Assembly: GCF_914767665.1 (NCBI RefSeq)
Contig: NC_059503.1
Coordinates: forward strand, 49,954,352-50,018,351
Source of the DNA: Harmonia axyridis
Lineage: Eukaryota > Arthropoda > Insecta > Coleoptera > Coccinellidae
Reading direction: 5' to 3'
Length of the DNA: 64,000 nucleotides
Shown here: piece by piece, positions 48,424 to 60,787 of the stretch
Layout of the letters: every line of letters starts with the position of its first letter
Position numbering within the stretch: position 1 is the stretch's first letter
Made by a program: the position numbers and the translations under genes
The notes under the pieces: generated by a model
What the model was told of the DNA's origin: nothing
What the model saw: only the letters and a program-made list of their open reading frames with translations
Databases searched by the model: none

Positions 48424-50131
48424 TTGGACTCGGATGTCACGCAGGTAGCTATAATCTCCTACGTGGTAAGGTCAATTGCTGCTGTAACCACAAATGCACG
48501 ACTGACTTCTGTTGTTGATTTCATTTGTTTGTTATTTCCTTCTATGTTTCTCATTCTAACACTTTTCATCGTATTGCACAGGGATGAAAGCTTGACACAC
48601 GTGTCTAAGGAAACCACTTCGGTATAAGGGACTGTTCTTATTCCCTTTTTTTTTTTGTTAAATCAACAATTATCCAAGTAGGCCATTCCACATTGTTGAT
48701 TTTCTTGGACTCGGATGTCTTGCAGGTAGCTATAATCTCCCACGTGGTAAGGTCAATTGCTGCTGTAACCACAAATGCACGACTGACTTCTGTTGTTGAT
48801 TTCATTCGTTTGTAATTTCCTTCAATGTTTCTCATTCTTACACTTTTCATCGTATTGCACAGGGACGAAAGCTTGACACACGTGTCTAAGGAAACCACTT
48901 TGGTATAAGGGACTGTTCTTATTCCCTTTTTTTTTGTTAAATCAACAATTTTCCAAGTAGGCCATTCCACATTGTTGATTTTCTTGGACTCGGATGTCTT
49001 GCAGGTAGCTATAATCTCCCACGTGGTAAGGTCAATTGCTGCTGTAACCACAAATGCTCGACTGACATCTGTTGTTGATTCCATTCGTTTGTAATTTCCT
49101 TCAATGTTTCTCATTCTAACACTTTTCATCGTATTGCTGAGAGACGAAAGCTTACCACACGTGTCAAAGGAAACCACTTTGGTTTAAGGGACTGTTCTTA
49201 TTCCCTTCTTTTTGTTTAATGAACAATTATCCAAGTAAACCATTCCACATTGTTGATTTTCTTGGACTCAGATGACACGCAGGTAACTATAATTTCCCAC
49301 GTGGTAAGGTCAATTGCTGCTGTAACCACAATTGGACGGCTGACTTCTGTTGTTGATTCCATTTGTATGTTATTTTCTTCAATGTTTCTCATTCTAACAC
49401 TTTTCATCGTATTGCTGAGAGACGAAAGCTTACCACACGTGTCAAAGGAATCCACTTTGGTTTAAGGGACTGTTCTTATTCCCTTCTTTATGTACAATGA
49501 ACAATTATTATTCTTCCCTACTTTTTGTCTAATGAACAATTATCCAAGTAAGCCATTCCACATTGTTGATTTTCTTGGACTCGGATGTCACGCAGGTAGC
49601 TATAATCTCTCACGTGGTAAGGTCTATTGCTGCTGTAACCATAAATGCACGACTGACTTCTGTTGTTGATTTCATTTGTTTGTTATTTCCTTCGATGTTT
49701 CTCATTCTAACACTTTTCATCGTATTGCACAGGGACGAAAGCTTGACACACGTGTCTAAGGAATCAACTTTGGTATAAGGGACTGTTCTCATTCCCTACT
49801 TTTTGTCTAATGAACAATTATCCAAGTAAGCCATTCCACATTGTTTTTTTTTCTTGGACTCGGATGTCACGCAGGTAGCTATAATCTCTCACGTGGTAAG
49901 CTCTATTGCTGCTGTAACCACAAATGCACGACTGACTTCTAATGTTGATTTCATTTGTTTGTTTTTTCCTTCTATGTTTCTCATTCTAACACTTTTCATC
50001 GTATTGCACAGGGACGAAAGCTTGACACACGTGTCTAAGGAAACCACTTTGGTAAAAGGGACTGTTCTTATTCCCTTCTTTTTGTTTAATCAACAATTAT
50101 CCAAGTGGGCCATTCCACATTGTTGATTTTC
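48424..50131 (+). repeat. Six-monomer block D, copy 1 (1708 bp)
   Basis: Monomers start at 48424, 48705, 48984, 49262, 49575 and 49854. The same six recur at 51799 (shift 3374-3375 bp) and 53506 (a further 1707-1708 bp). Markers include CACTTCGGTAT, two consecutive TCTTGCAGG monomers, ATGCTCGACTGACATC, and a 313-bp monomer with CTTTATGTACAATGAAC followed by GAATCCACTTTGG. Confidence 0.9.
49474..49543 (+). repeat. 35-bp internal tandem duplication, ATGTACAATG variant
   Basis: The first unit reads CTTTATGTACAATG, a spelling seen only in the right part of the window. Belongs to block D copy 1. Confidence 0.92.
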
Positions 50132-51520
50132 TTGGACTCGGATGACACGCAGGTAACTATAATTTCCCACGTGGTAAGGTCAATTGCTGCTGTAACCACA
50201 ATTGGACGGCTGACTTCTGTTGTTGATTCCATTTGTATGTTATTTTCTTCAATGTTTCTCATTCTAACACTTTTCATCGTATTGCACAGGGACGAAAGCT
50301 TGACACACGTGTCTAAGGAAACCACTTTGGTATGAGGAACTGTTCTTATTCCCTTCTTTCTGTTTAATGAACAATTATCCAAGTAAGCCATTCCACATTG
50401 TTTTTTTTCTTGGACTCGGATGTTACGCAGGTAGCTATAATCTCACGTGGTAAGCTCTATTGCTGCTGTAACCACAAATGCACGACTGACTTCTAATGTT
50501 GATTTCATTTGTTTGTTTTTTCCTTCTATGTTTCTCATTCTAACACTTTTCATCGTATTGCACAGGGACGAAAGCTTGACACACGTGTCTAAGGAAACCA
50601 CTTCGGTATGAGGGACTGTTTTTATTCCTTTCTTTTTGTTTAATGAACAATTATCCAAGTAAGCCATTCCACATTGTTGATTTTCTTGGACTCGGATGTC
50701 ACCCAGGTAGCTATAATCTCCTACGTGGTAAGGTCAATTGCTGCTGTAACCACAAATGCACGACTGACTTCTGTTGTTGATTTCATTTGTTTGTTATTTC
50801 CTTCTATGTTTCTCATTCTAACACTTTTCATCGTATTGCACAGGGATGAAAGCTTTACACACGTGTCTAAGGAAACCACTTTGGTATAAGGGACTGTTCT
50901 TATTCCCTTTTTTTTGTTAAATCAACAATTATCCAAGTAGGCCATTCCACATTGTTGATTTTCTTGGACTCGGATGTCTTGCAGGTAGCTATAATCTCCC
51001 ACGTGGTAAGGTCAATTGCTGCTGTAACCACAAATGCACGACTGACTTCTGTTGTTGATTTCATTCGTTTGTAATTTACTTCAATGTTTCTCATTCTTAC
51101 ACTTTTCATCGTATTGCACAGGGACGAAAGCTTGACACACGTGTCTAAGGAAACCACTTTGGTATAAGGGACTGTTCTTATTCCCTTTTTTTTTGTTTAA
51201 TCAACAATTATCCAAGTAAGCCATTCCACATTGTTTTTTTTCTTGCACTCGGATGTTACGCAGGTAGCTATAATCTCCCACGTGGTAAGGTCAATTGCTG
51301 CTGTAACCACAAATGCACGACTGACTTCTGTTGTTGATTCCATTCGTTTGTAATTTCCTTCAATGTTTCTCATTCTAACACTTTTCATCGTATTGCTGAG
51401 AGACGAAAGCTTACCACACGTGTCAAAGGAAACCACTTTGGTTTAAGGGACTGTTCTTATTTCCTTCTTTTTGTCTAATGAACAATTATCCAAGTAAGCC
51501 ATTCCACATTGTTTTTTTTC
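50132..51520 (+). repeat. Five-monomer block E, copy 1
   Basis: Monomers start at 50132, 50410, 50686, 50964 and 51243 and recur at 55214-56602 (shift 5082 bp). Markers are the 276-bp recombinant monomer at 50410, CACCCAGGTAGC in 50686, GAAAGCTTTACACACG near 50848, TTTACTTCAATG in 50964 and CTTGCACTCGG at the start of 51243. Confidence 0.9.
50410..50685 (+). repeat. 276-bp recombinant monomer
   Basis: The left edge is type-16-like (GATGTTACGCAGG). From the CACGTG box on it is the CTAATG subtype (GTAAGCTCTATTG, CTTCTAATGTTG). The junction reads ATAATCTCACGTGG, 2 bp shorter than either parent (ATAATCTCCCACGTGG or ATAATCTCTCACGTGG). Confidence 0.85.
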
Positions 51521-51798
51521 TTGGACTCGGATGTCACGCAGGTAGCTATAATCTCTCACGTGGTAAGCTCTATTGCTGCTGTAACCACAAATGCACGACT
51601 GACTTCTAATGTTGATTTCATTTGTTTGTTTTTTCCTTCTATGTTTCTCATTCTAACACTTTTCATCGTATTGCACAGGGACGAAAGCTTGACACACGTG
51701 TCTAAGGAAATTACTTTGGTATGAGGGACTGTTTTTATTCCTTTCTTTTTGTTTAATGAACAATTATCCAAGTAAGCCATTACACATTGTTGATTTTC
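51521..51798 (+). repeat. Single linker monomer
   Basis: This monomer closely matches the one at 48146, including GGAAATTACTTTGG, and sits 3375 bp after it. It links block E to the second block D, so the duplicated unit here is 12 monomers long (one linker, six D, five E). Confidence 0.85.
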
Positions 51799-53505
51799 TT
51801 GGACTCGGATGTCACGCAGGTAGCTATAATCTCCTACGTGGTAAGGTCAATTGCTGCTGTAACCACAAATGCACGACTGACTTCTGTTGTTGATTTCATT
51901 TGTTTGTTATTTCCTTCTATGTTTCTCATTCTAACACTTTTCATCGTATTGCACAGGGATGAAAGCTTGACACACGTGTCTAAGGAAACCACTTCGGTAT
52001 AAGGGACTGTTCTTATTCCCTTTTTTTTTTGTTAAATCAACAATTATCCAAGTAGGCCATTCCACATTGTTGATTTTCTTGGACTCGGATGTCTTGCAGG
52101 TAGCTATAATCTCCCTCGTGGTAAGGTCAATTGCTGCTGTAACCACAAATGCACGACTGACTTCTGTTGTTGATTTCATTCGTTTGTAATTTCCTTCAAT
52201 GTTTCTCATTCTTACACTTTTCATCGTATTGCACAGGGACGAAAGCTTGACACACGTGTCTAAGGAAACCACTTTGGTATAAGGGACTGTTCTTATTCCC
52301 TTTTTTTTTGTTAAATCAACAATTTTCCAAGTAGGCCATTCCACATTGTTGATTTTCTTGGACTCGGATGTCTTGCAGGTAGCTATAATCTCCCACGTGG
52401 TAAGGTCAATTGCTGCTGTAACCACAAATGCTCGACTGACATCTGTTGTTGATTCCATTCGTTTGTAATTTCCTTCAATGTTTCTCATTCTAACACTTTT
52501 CATCGTATTGCTGAGAGACGAAAGCTTACCACACGTGTCAAAGGAAACCACTTTGGTTTAAGGGACTGTTCTCATTCCCTTCTTTTTGTTTAATGAACAA
52601 TTATCCAAGTAAGCCATTCCACATTGTTGATTTTCTTGGACTCAGATGACACGCAGGTAACTATAATTTCCCACGTGGTAAGGTCAATTGCTGCTGTAAC
52701 CACAATTTGACGGCTGACTTCTGCTGTTGATTCCATTTGTATGTTATTTTCTTCAATGTTTCTCATTCTAACACTTTTCATCGTATTGCTGAGAGACGAA
52801 AGCTTACCACACGTGTCAAAGGAATCCACTTTGGTTTAAGGGACTGTTCTTATTCCCTTCTTTATGTACAATGAACAATTATTATTCTTCCCTACTTTTT
52901 GTCTAATGAACAATTATCCAAGTAAGCCATTCCACATTGTTGATTTTCTTGGACTCGGATGTCACGCAGGTAGCTATAATCTCTCACGTGGTAAGGTCTA
53001 TTGCTGCTGTAACCATAAATGCACGACTGACTTCTGTTGTTGATTTCATTTGTTTGTTATTTCCTTCGATGTTTCTCATTCTAACACTTTTCATCGTATT
53101 GCACAGGGACGAAAGCTTGACACACGTGTCTAAGGAATCCACTTTGGTATAAGGGACTGTTCTTATTCCCTACTTTTTGTCTAATGAACAATTATCCAAG
53201 TAAGCCATTCCACATTGTTTTTTTTTCTTGGACTCGGATGTCACGCAGGTAGCTATAATCTCTCACGTGGTAAGCTCTATTGCTGCTGTAACCACAAATG
53301 CACGACTGACTTCTAATGTTGATTTCATTTGTTTGTTTTTTCCTTCTATGTTTCTCATTCTAACACTTTTCATCGTATTGCACAGGGACGAAAGCTTGAC
53401 ACACGTGTCTAAGGAAACCACTTTGGTAAAAGGGACTGTTCTTATTCCTTTCTTTTTGTTTAATGAACAATTATCCAAGTAAGCCATTACACATTGTTGA
53501 TTTTC
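51799..53505 (+). repeat. Six-monomer block D, copy 2
   Basis: Monomers at 51799, 52079, 52358, 52636, 52949 and 53228 repeat block D. Private differences include CTCCCTCGTGG near 52112 (box A lost, shared with copy 3) and CAATTTGACGG with CTTCTGCTG in the monomer at 52636. Confidence 0.9.
52848..52917 (+). repeat. 35-bp internal tandem duplication, ATGTACAATG variant
   Basis: Block D copy 2 counterpart of 49474. Confidence 0.92.
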
Positions 53506-55213
53506 TTGAACTCGGATGTCACGCAGGTAGCTATAATCTCCTACGTGGTAAGGTCAATTGCTGCTGTAACCACAAATGCACGACTGACTTCTGTTGTTGA
53601 TTTCATTTGTTTGTTATTTCCTTCTATGTTTCTCATTCTAACACTTTTCATCGTATTGCACAGGGATGAAAGCTTGACACACGTGTCTAAGGAAACCACT
53701 TCGGTATAAGGGACTGTTCTTATTCCCTTTTTTTTTTTGTTAAATCAACAATTATCCAAGTAGGCCATTCCACATTGTTGATTTTCTTGGACTCGGATGT
53801 CTTGCAGGTAGCTATAATCTCCCTCGTGGTAAGGTCAATTGCTGCTGTAACCACAAATGCACGACTGACTTCTGTTGTTGATTTCATTCGTTTGTAATTT
53901 CCTTCAATGTTTCTCATTCTTACACTTTTCATCGTATTGCACAGGGACGAAAGCTTGACACACGTGTCTAAGGAAACCACTTTGGTATAAGGGACTGTTC
54001 TTATTCCCTTTTTTTTTGTTAAATCAACAATTTTCCAAGTAGGCCATTCCACATTGTTGATTTTCTTGGACTCGGATGTCTTGCAGGTAGCTATAATCTC
54101 CCACGTGGTAAGGTCAATTGCTGCTGTAACCACAAATGCTCGACTGACATCTGTTGTTGATTCCATTCGTTTGTAATTTCCTTCAATGTTTCTCATTCTA
54201 ACACTTTTCATCGTATTGCTGAGAGACGAAAGCTTACCACACGTGTCAAAGGAAACCACTTTGGTTTAAGGGACTGTTCTTATTCCCTTCTTTTTGTTTA
54301 ATGAACAATTATCCAAGTAAGCCATTCCACATTGTTGATTTTCTTGGACTCAGATGACACGCAGGTAACTATAATTTCCCACGTGGTAAGGTCAATTGCT
54401 GCTGTAACCACAATTGGACGGCTGACTTCTGTTGTTGATTCCATTTGTATGTTATTTTCTTCAATGTTTCTCATTCTAACACTTTTCATCGTATTGCTGA
54501 GAGACGAAAGCTTACCACACGTGTCAAAGGAATCCACTTTGGTTTAAGGGACTGTTCTTATTCCCTTCTTTATGTACAATGAACAATTATTATTCTTCCC
54601 TACTTTTTGTCTAATGAACAATTATCCAAGTAAGCCATTCCACATTGTTGATTTTCTTGGACTCGGATGTCACGCAGGTAGCTATAATCTCTCACGTGGT
54701 AAGGTCTATTGCTGCTGTAACCATAAATGCACGACTGACTTCTGTTGTTGATTTCATTTGTTTGTTATTTCCTTCGATGTTTCTCATTCTAACACTTTTC
54801 ATCGTATTGCACAGGGACGAAAGCTTGACACACGTGTCTAAGGAATCCACTTTGGTATAAGGGACTGTTCTTATTCCCTACTTTTTGTCTAATGAACAAT
54901 TATCCAAGTAAGCCATTCCACATTGTTTTTTTTTCTTGGACTCGGATGTCACGCAGGTAGCTATAATCTCTCACGTGGTAAGCTCTATTGCTGCTGTAAC
55001 CACAAATGCACGACTGACTTCTAATGTTGATTTCATTTGTTTGTTTTTTCCTTCTATGTTTCTCATTCTAACACTTTTCATCGTATTGCACAGGGACGAA
55101 AGCTTGACACACGTGTCTAAGGAAACCACTTTGGTAAAAGGGACTGTTCTTATTCCCTTCTTTTTGTTTAATCAACAATTATCCAAGTGGGCCATTCCAC
55201 ATTGTTGATTTTC
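53506..55213 (+). repeat. Six-monomer block D, copy 3
   Basis: Monomers at 53506, 53787, 54066, 54344, 54657 and 54936 repeat the preceding block in direct tandem at 1707-1708 bp. It shares CTCCCTCGTGG (near 53821) with copy 2 but not with copy 1, so copies 2 and 3 are each other's closest relatives. Confidence 0.9.
54556..54625 (+). repeat. 35-bp internal tandem duplication, ATGTACAATG variant
   Basis: Block D copy 3 counterpart of 49474. Confidence 0.92.
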
Positions 55214-56602
55214 TTGGACTCGGATGACACGCAGGTAACTATAATTTCCCACGTGGTAAGGTCAATTGCTGCTGTAACCACAATTGGACGGCTGACTTCT
55301 GTTGTTGATTCCATTTGTATGTTATTTTCTTCAATGTTTCTCATTCTAACACTTTTCATCGTATTGCACAGGGACGAAAGCTTGACACACGTGTCTAAGG
55401 AAACCACTTTGGTATGAGGAACTGTTCTTATTCCCTTCTTTCTGTTTAATGAACAATTATCCAAGTAAGCCATTCCACATTGTTTTTTTTCTTGGACTCG
55501 GATGTTACGCAGGTAGCTATAATCTCACGTGGTAAGCTCTATTGCTGCTGTAACCACAAATGCACGACTGACTTCTAATGTTGATTTCATTTGTTTGTTT
55601 TTTCCTTCTATGTTTCTCATTTTAACACTTTTCATCGTATTGCACAGGGACGAAAGCTTGACACACGTGTCTAAGGAAACCACTTCGGTATGAGGGACTG
55701 TTTTTATTCCTTTCTTTTTGTTTAATGAACAATTATCCAAGTAAGCCATTCCACATTGTTGATTTTCTTGGACTCGGATGTCACCCAGGTAGCTATAATC
55801 TCCTACGTGGTAAGGTCAATTGCTGCTGTAACCACAAATGCACGACTGACTTCTGTTGTTGATTTCATTTGTTTGTTATTTCCTTCTATGTTTCTCATTC
55901 TAACACTTTTCATCGTATTGCACAGGGATGAAAGCTTTACACACGTGTCTAAGGAAACCACTTTGGTATAAGGGACTGTTCTTATTCCCTTTTTTTTGTT
56001 AAATCAACAATTATCCAAGTAGGCCATTCCACATTGTTGATTTTCTTGGACTCGGATGTCTTGCAGGTAGCTATAATCTCCCACGTGGTAAGGTCAATTG
56101 CTGCTGTAACCACAAATGCACGACTGACTTCTGTTGTTGATTTCATTCGTTTGTAATTTACTTCAATGTTTCTCATTCTTACACTTTTCATCGTATTGCA
56201 CAGGGACGAAAGCTTGACACACGTGTCTAAGGAAACCACTTTGGTATAAGGGACTGTTCTTATTCCCTTTTTTTTTGTTTAATCAACAATTATCCAAGTA
56301 AGCCATTCCACATTGTTTTTTTTCTTGCACTCGGATGTTACGCAGGTAGCTATAATCTCCCACGTGGTAAGGTCAATTGCTGCTGTAACCACAAATGCAC
56401 GACTGACTTCTGTTGTTGATTCCATTCGTTTGTAATTTCCTTCAATGTTTCTCATTCTAACACTTTTCATCGTATTGCTGAGAGACGAAAGCTTACCACA
56501 CGTGTCAAAGGAAACCACTTTGGTTTAAGGGACTGTTCTTATTTCCTTCTTTTTGTTTAATGAACAATTATCCAAGTAAGCCATTCCACATTGTTGATTT
56601 TC
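55214..56602 (+). repeat. Five-monomer block E, copy 2
   Basis: Monomers at 55214, 55492, 55768, 56046 and 56325 repeat block E almost base for base at a shift of 5082 bp. One visible difference is CTCATTTTAACAC near 55620, where copy 1 has CTCATTCTAACAC. The monomer after this block (56603) differs from the one after copy 1. Confidence 0.9.
55492..55767 (+). repeat. 276-bp recombinant monomer
   Basis: Same ATAATCTCACGTGG junction as at 50410, carried by block E copy 2. Confidence 0.85.
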
Positions 56603-56814
56603 TTGGACTCAGATGACACGCAGGTAACTATAATTTCCCACGTGGTAAGGTCAATTGCTGCTGTAACCACAATTGGACGGCTGACTTCTGTTGTTGATTC
56701 CATTTGTATGTTATTTTCTTCAATGTTTCTCATTCTAACACTTTTCATCGTATTGCTGAGAGACGAAAGCTTACCACACGTGTCAAAGGAAACCACTTTG
56801 GTTTAAGGGACTGT

Positions 56815-56884
56815 TCTTATTCCCTTCTTTATGTACAATGAACAATTATTATTCTTCCCTACTTTTTGTCTAATGAACAATTAT
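56815..56884 (+). repeat. 35-bp internal tandem duplication, ATGTACAATG variant
   Basis: Lies directly before the 223-bp deleted monomer. Confidence 0.92.
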
Positions 56885-56915
56885 CCAAGTAAGCCATTCC
56901 ACATTGTTGATTTTC

Positions 56916-57138
56916 TTGGACTCGGATGTCACGCAGGTAGCTATAATCTCCTACGTGGTAAGGTCAATTGCTGCTGTAACCACAAATGCACGACTGCACT
57001 TTTCATCTTATTGCACAGGGACGAAAGCTTGACACACGTGTCTAAGGAAACCACTTTGGTATAAGGGACTGTTCTTATTCCCTACTTTTTGTCTAATGAA
57101 CAATTATCCAAGTAAGCCATTCCACATTGTTGATTTTC
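56916..57138 (+). repeat. Truncated 223-bp monomer (55-bp internal deletion)
   Basis: The sequence runs normally to AAATGCACGACTG and then jumps to CACTTTTCATCTTATTGCACAGG, so the segment that normally holds TGTTGTTGATT through CTCATTCTAA is gone. The deletion is 55 bp relative to a 278-bp monomer and lies between box A and box B, leaving those two boxes about 83 bp apart. A short AC repeat at the break would fit slippage or microhomology joining. It is the only monomer of this kind in the window. Confidence 0.93.
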
Positions 57139-57628
57139 TTGGACTCGGATGTCACGCAGGTAGCTATAATCTCTCACGTGGTAAGGTCTATTGCTGCTGT
57201 AACCACAAATGCACGACTGACTTCTAATGTTGATTTCATTTGTTTGTTATTTTCTTCAATGTTTCTCATTCTAACACTTTTCATCGTATTGCTGAGAGAC
57301 GAAAGCTTACCACACGTGTCAAAGGAAACCACTTTGGTTCAAGGGACTGTTCTTATTCCCTCCTTTTTGTTTAATGAACAATTATCCAAGTAAGCCATTC
57401 CACATTGTTGATCTTCTTGGACTCGGATGACACGCAGGTAGCTATAATTTCCCACGTGGTAAGGTCAATTGCTGCTGTAACCACAATTGGACGGCTGACT
57501 TCTGTTGTTGATTCCATTTGTATGTTATTTTCGTCAATGTTTCTCATTCTAACACTTTTCATCGTATTGCTGAGAGACGAAAGATTACCACACGTGTCAA
57601 AGGAAACCACTTTGGTTTAAGGGACTGT

Positions 57629-57698
57629 TCTTATTCCCTTCTTTATGTATAATGAACAATTATTATTCTTCCCTACTTTTTGTCTAATGAACAATTAT
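57629..57698 (+). repeat. 35-bp internal tandem duplication, ATGTATAATG variant
   Basis: The first unit reads CTTTATGTATAATG, intermediate between the left-hand (CTGTATAATG) and right-hand (ATGTACAATG) spellings. Confidence 0.92.
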
Positions 57699-58008
57699 CC
57701 AAGTAAGCCATTCCACATTGTTGATTTTCTTGGACTCGGATGTCACGCAGGTAGCTATAATCTCTCACGTGGTAAGGTCTATTGCTGCTGTAACCACAAA
57801 TGCACGACTGACTTCTGTTGTTGATTTCATTTGTTTGTTATTTCCTTCGATGTTTCTCATTCTAACACTTTTCATCGTATTGCACAGGGACGAAAGCTTG
57901 ACTTACGTGTCTAAGGAAACCACTTTGGTATAAGGGACTGTTCTTATTCCCTACTTTTTGTCTAATGAACAATTATCCAAGTAAGCCATTCCACATTGTT
58001 TTTTTTTC

Positions 58009-59400
58009 TTGGACTCGGATGTCACGCAGGTAGCTATAATCTCTCACGTGGTAAGCTCTATTGCTGCTGTAACCACAAATGCACGACTGACTTCTAATGT
58101 TGATTTCATTTGTTTGTTTTTTCCTTCTATGTTTCTCATTCTAACACTTTTCATCGTATTGCACAGGGACGAAAGCTTGACACACGTGTCTAAGGAAACC
58201 ACTTTGGTATAAGGGACTGTTCTTATTCCCTTCTTTTTGTTTAATCAACAATTATCCAAGTGGGCCATTCCACATTGTTGATTTTCTTGGACTCGGATGA
58301 CACGCAGGTAACTATAATTTCCCACGTGGTAAGGTCAATTGCTGCTGTAACCACAATTGGACGGCTGACTTGTGTTGTTGATTCCATTTGTATGTTATTT
58401 TCTTCAATGTTTCTCATTCTAACACTTTTCATCGTATTGCACAGGGACGAAAGCTTGACACACGTGTCTAAGGAAACCACTTTGGTATGGGGAACTGTTC
58501 TTATTCCCTTCTTTCTGTTTAATGAACGATTATCCAAGTAAGCCATTCCACATTGTTTTTTTTCTTGGACTCGGATGTTACGCAGGTAGCTATAATCTCA
58601 CGTGGTAAGCTCTATTGCTGCTGTAACCACAAATGCACGACTGACTTTTAATGTTGATTTCATTTGTTTGTTTTTTCCTTCTATGTTTCTCATTCTAACA
58701 CTTTTCATCGTATTGCACAGGGACGAAAGCTTGACACACGTGTCTAAGGAAACCACTTTGGTATGAGTGACTGTTTTTATTCCTTTCTTTTTGTTTAATG
58801 AACAATTATCCGAATAAGCCATTCCACACTGTTGATTTTCTTGGACTCGGATGTCACGCAGGTAGCTATAATCTCCTACGTGGTAAGGTCAATTGCTGCT
58901 GTAACCACAAATGCACGACTGACTTCTGTTGTTGATTTCATTTGTTTGTTTTTTCCTTTTATGTTTCTCATTCTAACACTTTTCATCGTATTGCACAGGG
59001 ATGAAAGCTTGACACACGTGTCTAAGGAAACCACTTTGGTATAAGGGACTGTTCTTATTCCCTTTTTTTTTTTTGTTAAATCAACAATTATCCAAGTAGG
59101 CCATTCCACATTGTTGATTTTCTTGGACTCGGATGTCTTGCAGGTAGCTATAATCTCCCACGTGGTAAGGTCAATCGCTGCTGTAACCACAAATGCACGA
59201 CTGACTTCTGTTGTTGATTCCATTCGTTTGTAATTTCCTTCAATGTTTCTCATTCTTACACTTTTCATCGTATTGCACAGGGACGAAAGCTTGACACACG
59301 TGTCTAAGGAAACCACTTTGGTATAAGGGACTGTTCTTATTCCCTTCTTTTTGTTTAATCAACAATTACCCAAGTGGGCCATTCCACATTGTTGATTTTC
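58009..59400 (+). repeat. Five-monomer block F, copy 1
   Basis: Monomers at 58009, 58287, 58565, 58841 and 59123 recur at 59956-61382 (shift 1947 bp). Markers are GACTTGTGTTG and GTATGGGGAAC in the second, the 276-bp recombinant third with ACTTTTAATG, CCACACTGTTG before the fourth, and GTCAATCGCTG in the fifth. Confidence 0.85.
58565..58840 (+). repeat. 276-bp recombinant monomer
   Basis: Same junction, in block F copy 1, with ACTTTTAATG for ACTTCTAATG. Confidence 0.85.
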
Positions 59401-59955
59401 TTGGACTCGGATGACACGCAGGTAACTATAATTTCCCACGTGGTAAGGTCAATTGCTGCTGTAACCACAATTGGACGGCTGACTTGTGTTGTTGATTCCA
59501 TTTGTATGTTATTTTCTTCAATGTTTCTCATTCTAACACTTTTCATCGTATTGCACAGGGACGAAAGCTTGACACACGTGTCTAAGGAAACCACTTTGGT
59601 ATGGGGAACTGTTCTTATTCCCTTCTTTCTGTTTAATGAACGATTATCCAAGTAAGCCATTCCACATTGTTTATTTTCTTGGACTCGGATGTTACGCAGG
59701 TAGCTATAATCTCACGTGGTAAGCTCTATTGCTGCTGTAACCACAAATGCACGACTGACTTTTAATGTTGATTTCATTTGTTTGTTTTTTCCTTCTATGT
59801 TTCTCATTCTAACACTTTTCATCGTATTGCACAGGGACGAAAGCTTGACACACGTGTCTAAGGAAACCACTTTGGTATAAGGGACTGTTCTTATTCCCTA
59901 CTTTTTGTCTAATGAACAATTATCCAGGTAAGCCATTCCACATTGTTTTTTTTTC
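59401..59955 (+). repeat. Two-monomer extra copy of F2-F3
   Basis: Monomers at 59401 and 59679 are a further copy of those at 58287 and 58565 (shift 1114 bp) and precede another copy at 60234 and 60512 (833 bp further on). The monomer at 59679 has TTGTTTATTTTCTTGG where its relatives have an unbroken T run. The monomer after the pair (59956) is the F1 subtype, so block F restarts. Confidence 0.83.
59679..59955 (+). repeat. 277-bp recombinant monomer
   Basis: Same box-A junction and ACTTTTAATG, but followed by a different downstream tract and subtype (GTATAAGGG rather than GTATGAGTG). Confidence 0.83.
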
Positions 59956-60511
59956 TTGGACTCGGATGTCACGCAGGTAGCTATAATCTCTCACGTGGTA
60001 AGCTCTATTGCTGCTGTAACCACAAATGCACGACTGACTTCTAATGTTGATTTCATTTGTTTGTTTTTTCCTTCTATGTTTCTCATTCTAACACTTTTCA
60101 TCGTATTGCACAGGGACGAAAGCTTGACACACGTGTCTAAGGAAACCACTTTGGTATAAGGGACTGTTCTTATTCCCTTCTTTTTGTTTAATCAACAATT
60201 ATCCAAGTGGGCCATTCCACATTGTTGATTTTCTTGGACTCGGATGACACGCAGGTAACTATAATTTCCCACGTGGTAAGGTCAATTGCTGCTGTAACCA
60301 CAATTGGACGGCTGACTTGTGTTGTTGATTCCATTTGTATGTTATTTTCTTCAATGTTTCTCATTCTAACACTTTTCATCGTATTGCACAGGGACGAAAG
60401 CTTGACACACGTGTCTAAGGAAACCACTTTGGTATGGGGAACTGTTCTTATTCCCTTCTTTCTGTTTAATGAACGATTATCCAAGTAAGCCATTCCACAT
60501 TGTTTTTTTTC

Positions 60512-60787
60512 TTGGACTCGGATGTTACGCAGGTAGCTATAATCTCACGTGGTAAGCTCTATTGCTGCTGTAACCACAAATGCACGACTGACTTTTAATG
60601 TTGATTTCATTTGTTTGTTTTTTCCTTCTATGTTTCTCATTCTAACACTTTTCATCGTATTGCACAGGGACGAAAGCTTGACACACGTGTCTAAGGAAAC
60701 CACTTTGGTATGAGTGACTGTTTTTATTCCTTTCTTTTTGTTTAATGAACAATTATCCAAGTAAGCCATTCCACACTGTTGATTTTC
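60512..60787 (+). repeat. 276-bp recombinant monomer
   Basis: Same junction, in block F copy 2. Confidence 0.85.

Larger units (their letters stand above)
56603..58008 (+). repeat. Mixed monomers with length variants
   Basis: Monomers start at 56603 (313 bp), 56916 (223 bp), 57139 (278 bp), 57417 (313 bp) and 57730 (279 bp). Two long monomers flank a deleted one. Odd changes include GTTCAAGGG for GTTTAAGGG in 57139, TTTTCGTCAATG and GAAAGATTACC (HindIII site lost) in 57417, and GACTTACGTGTC (box B altered) in 57730. No longer-range order is apparent. Confidence 0.8.
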
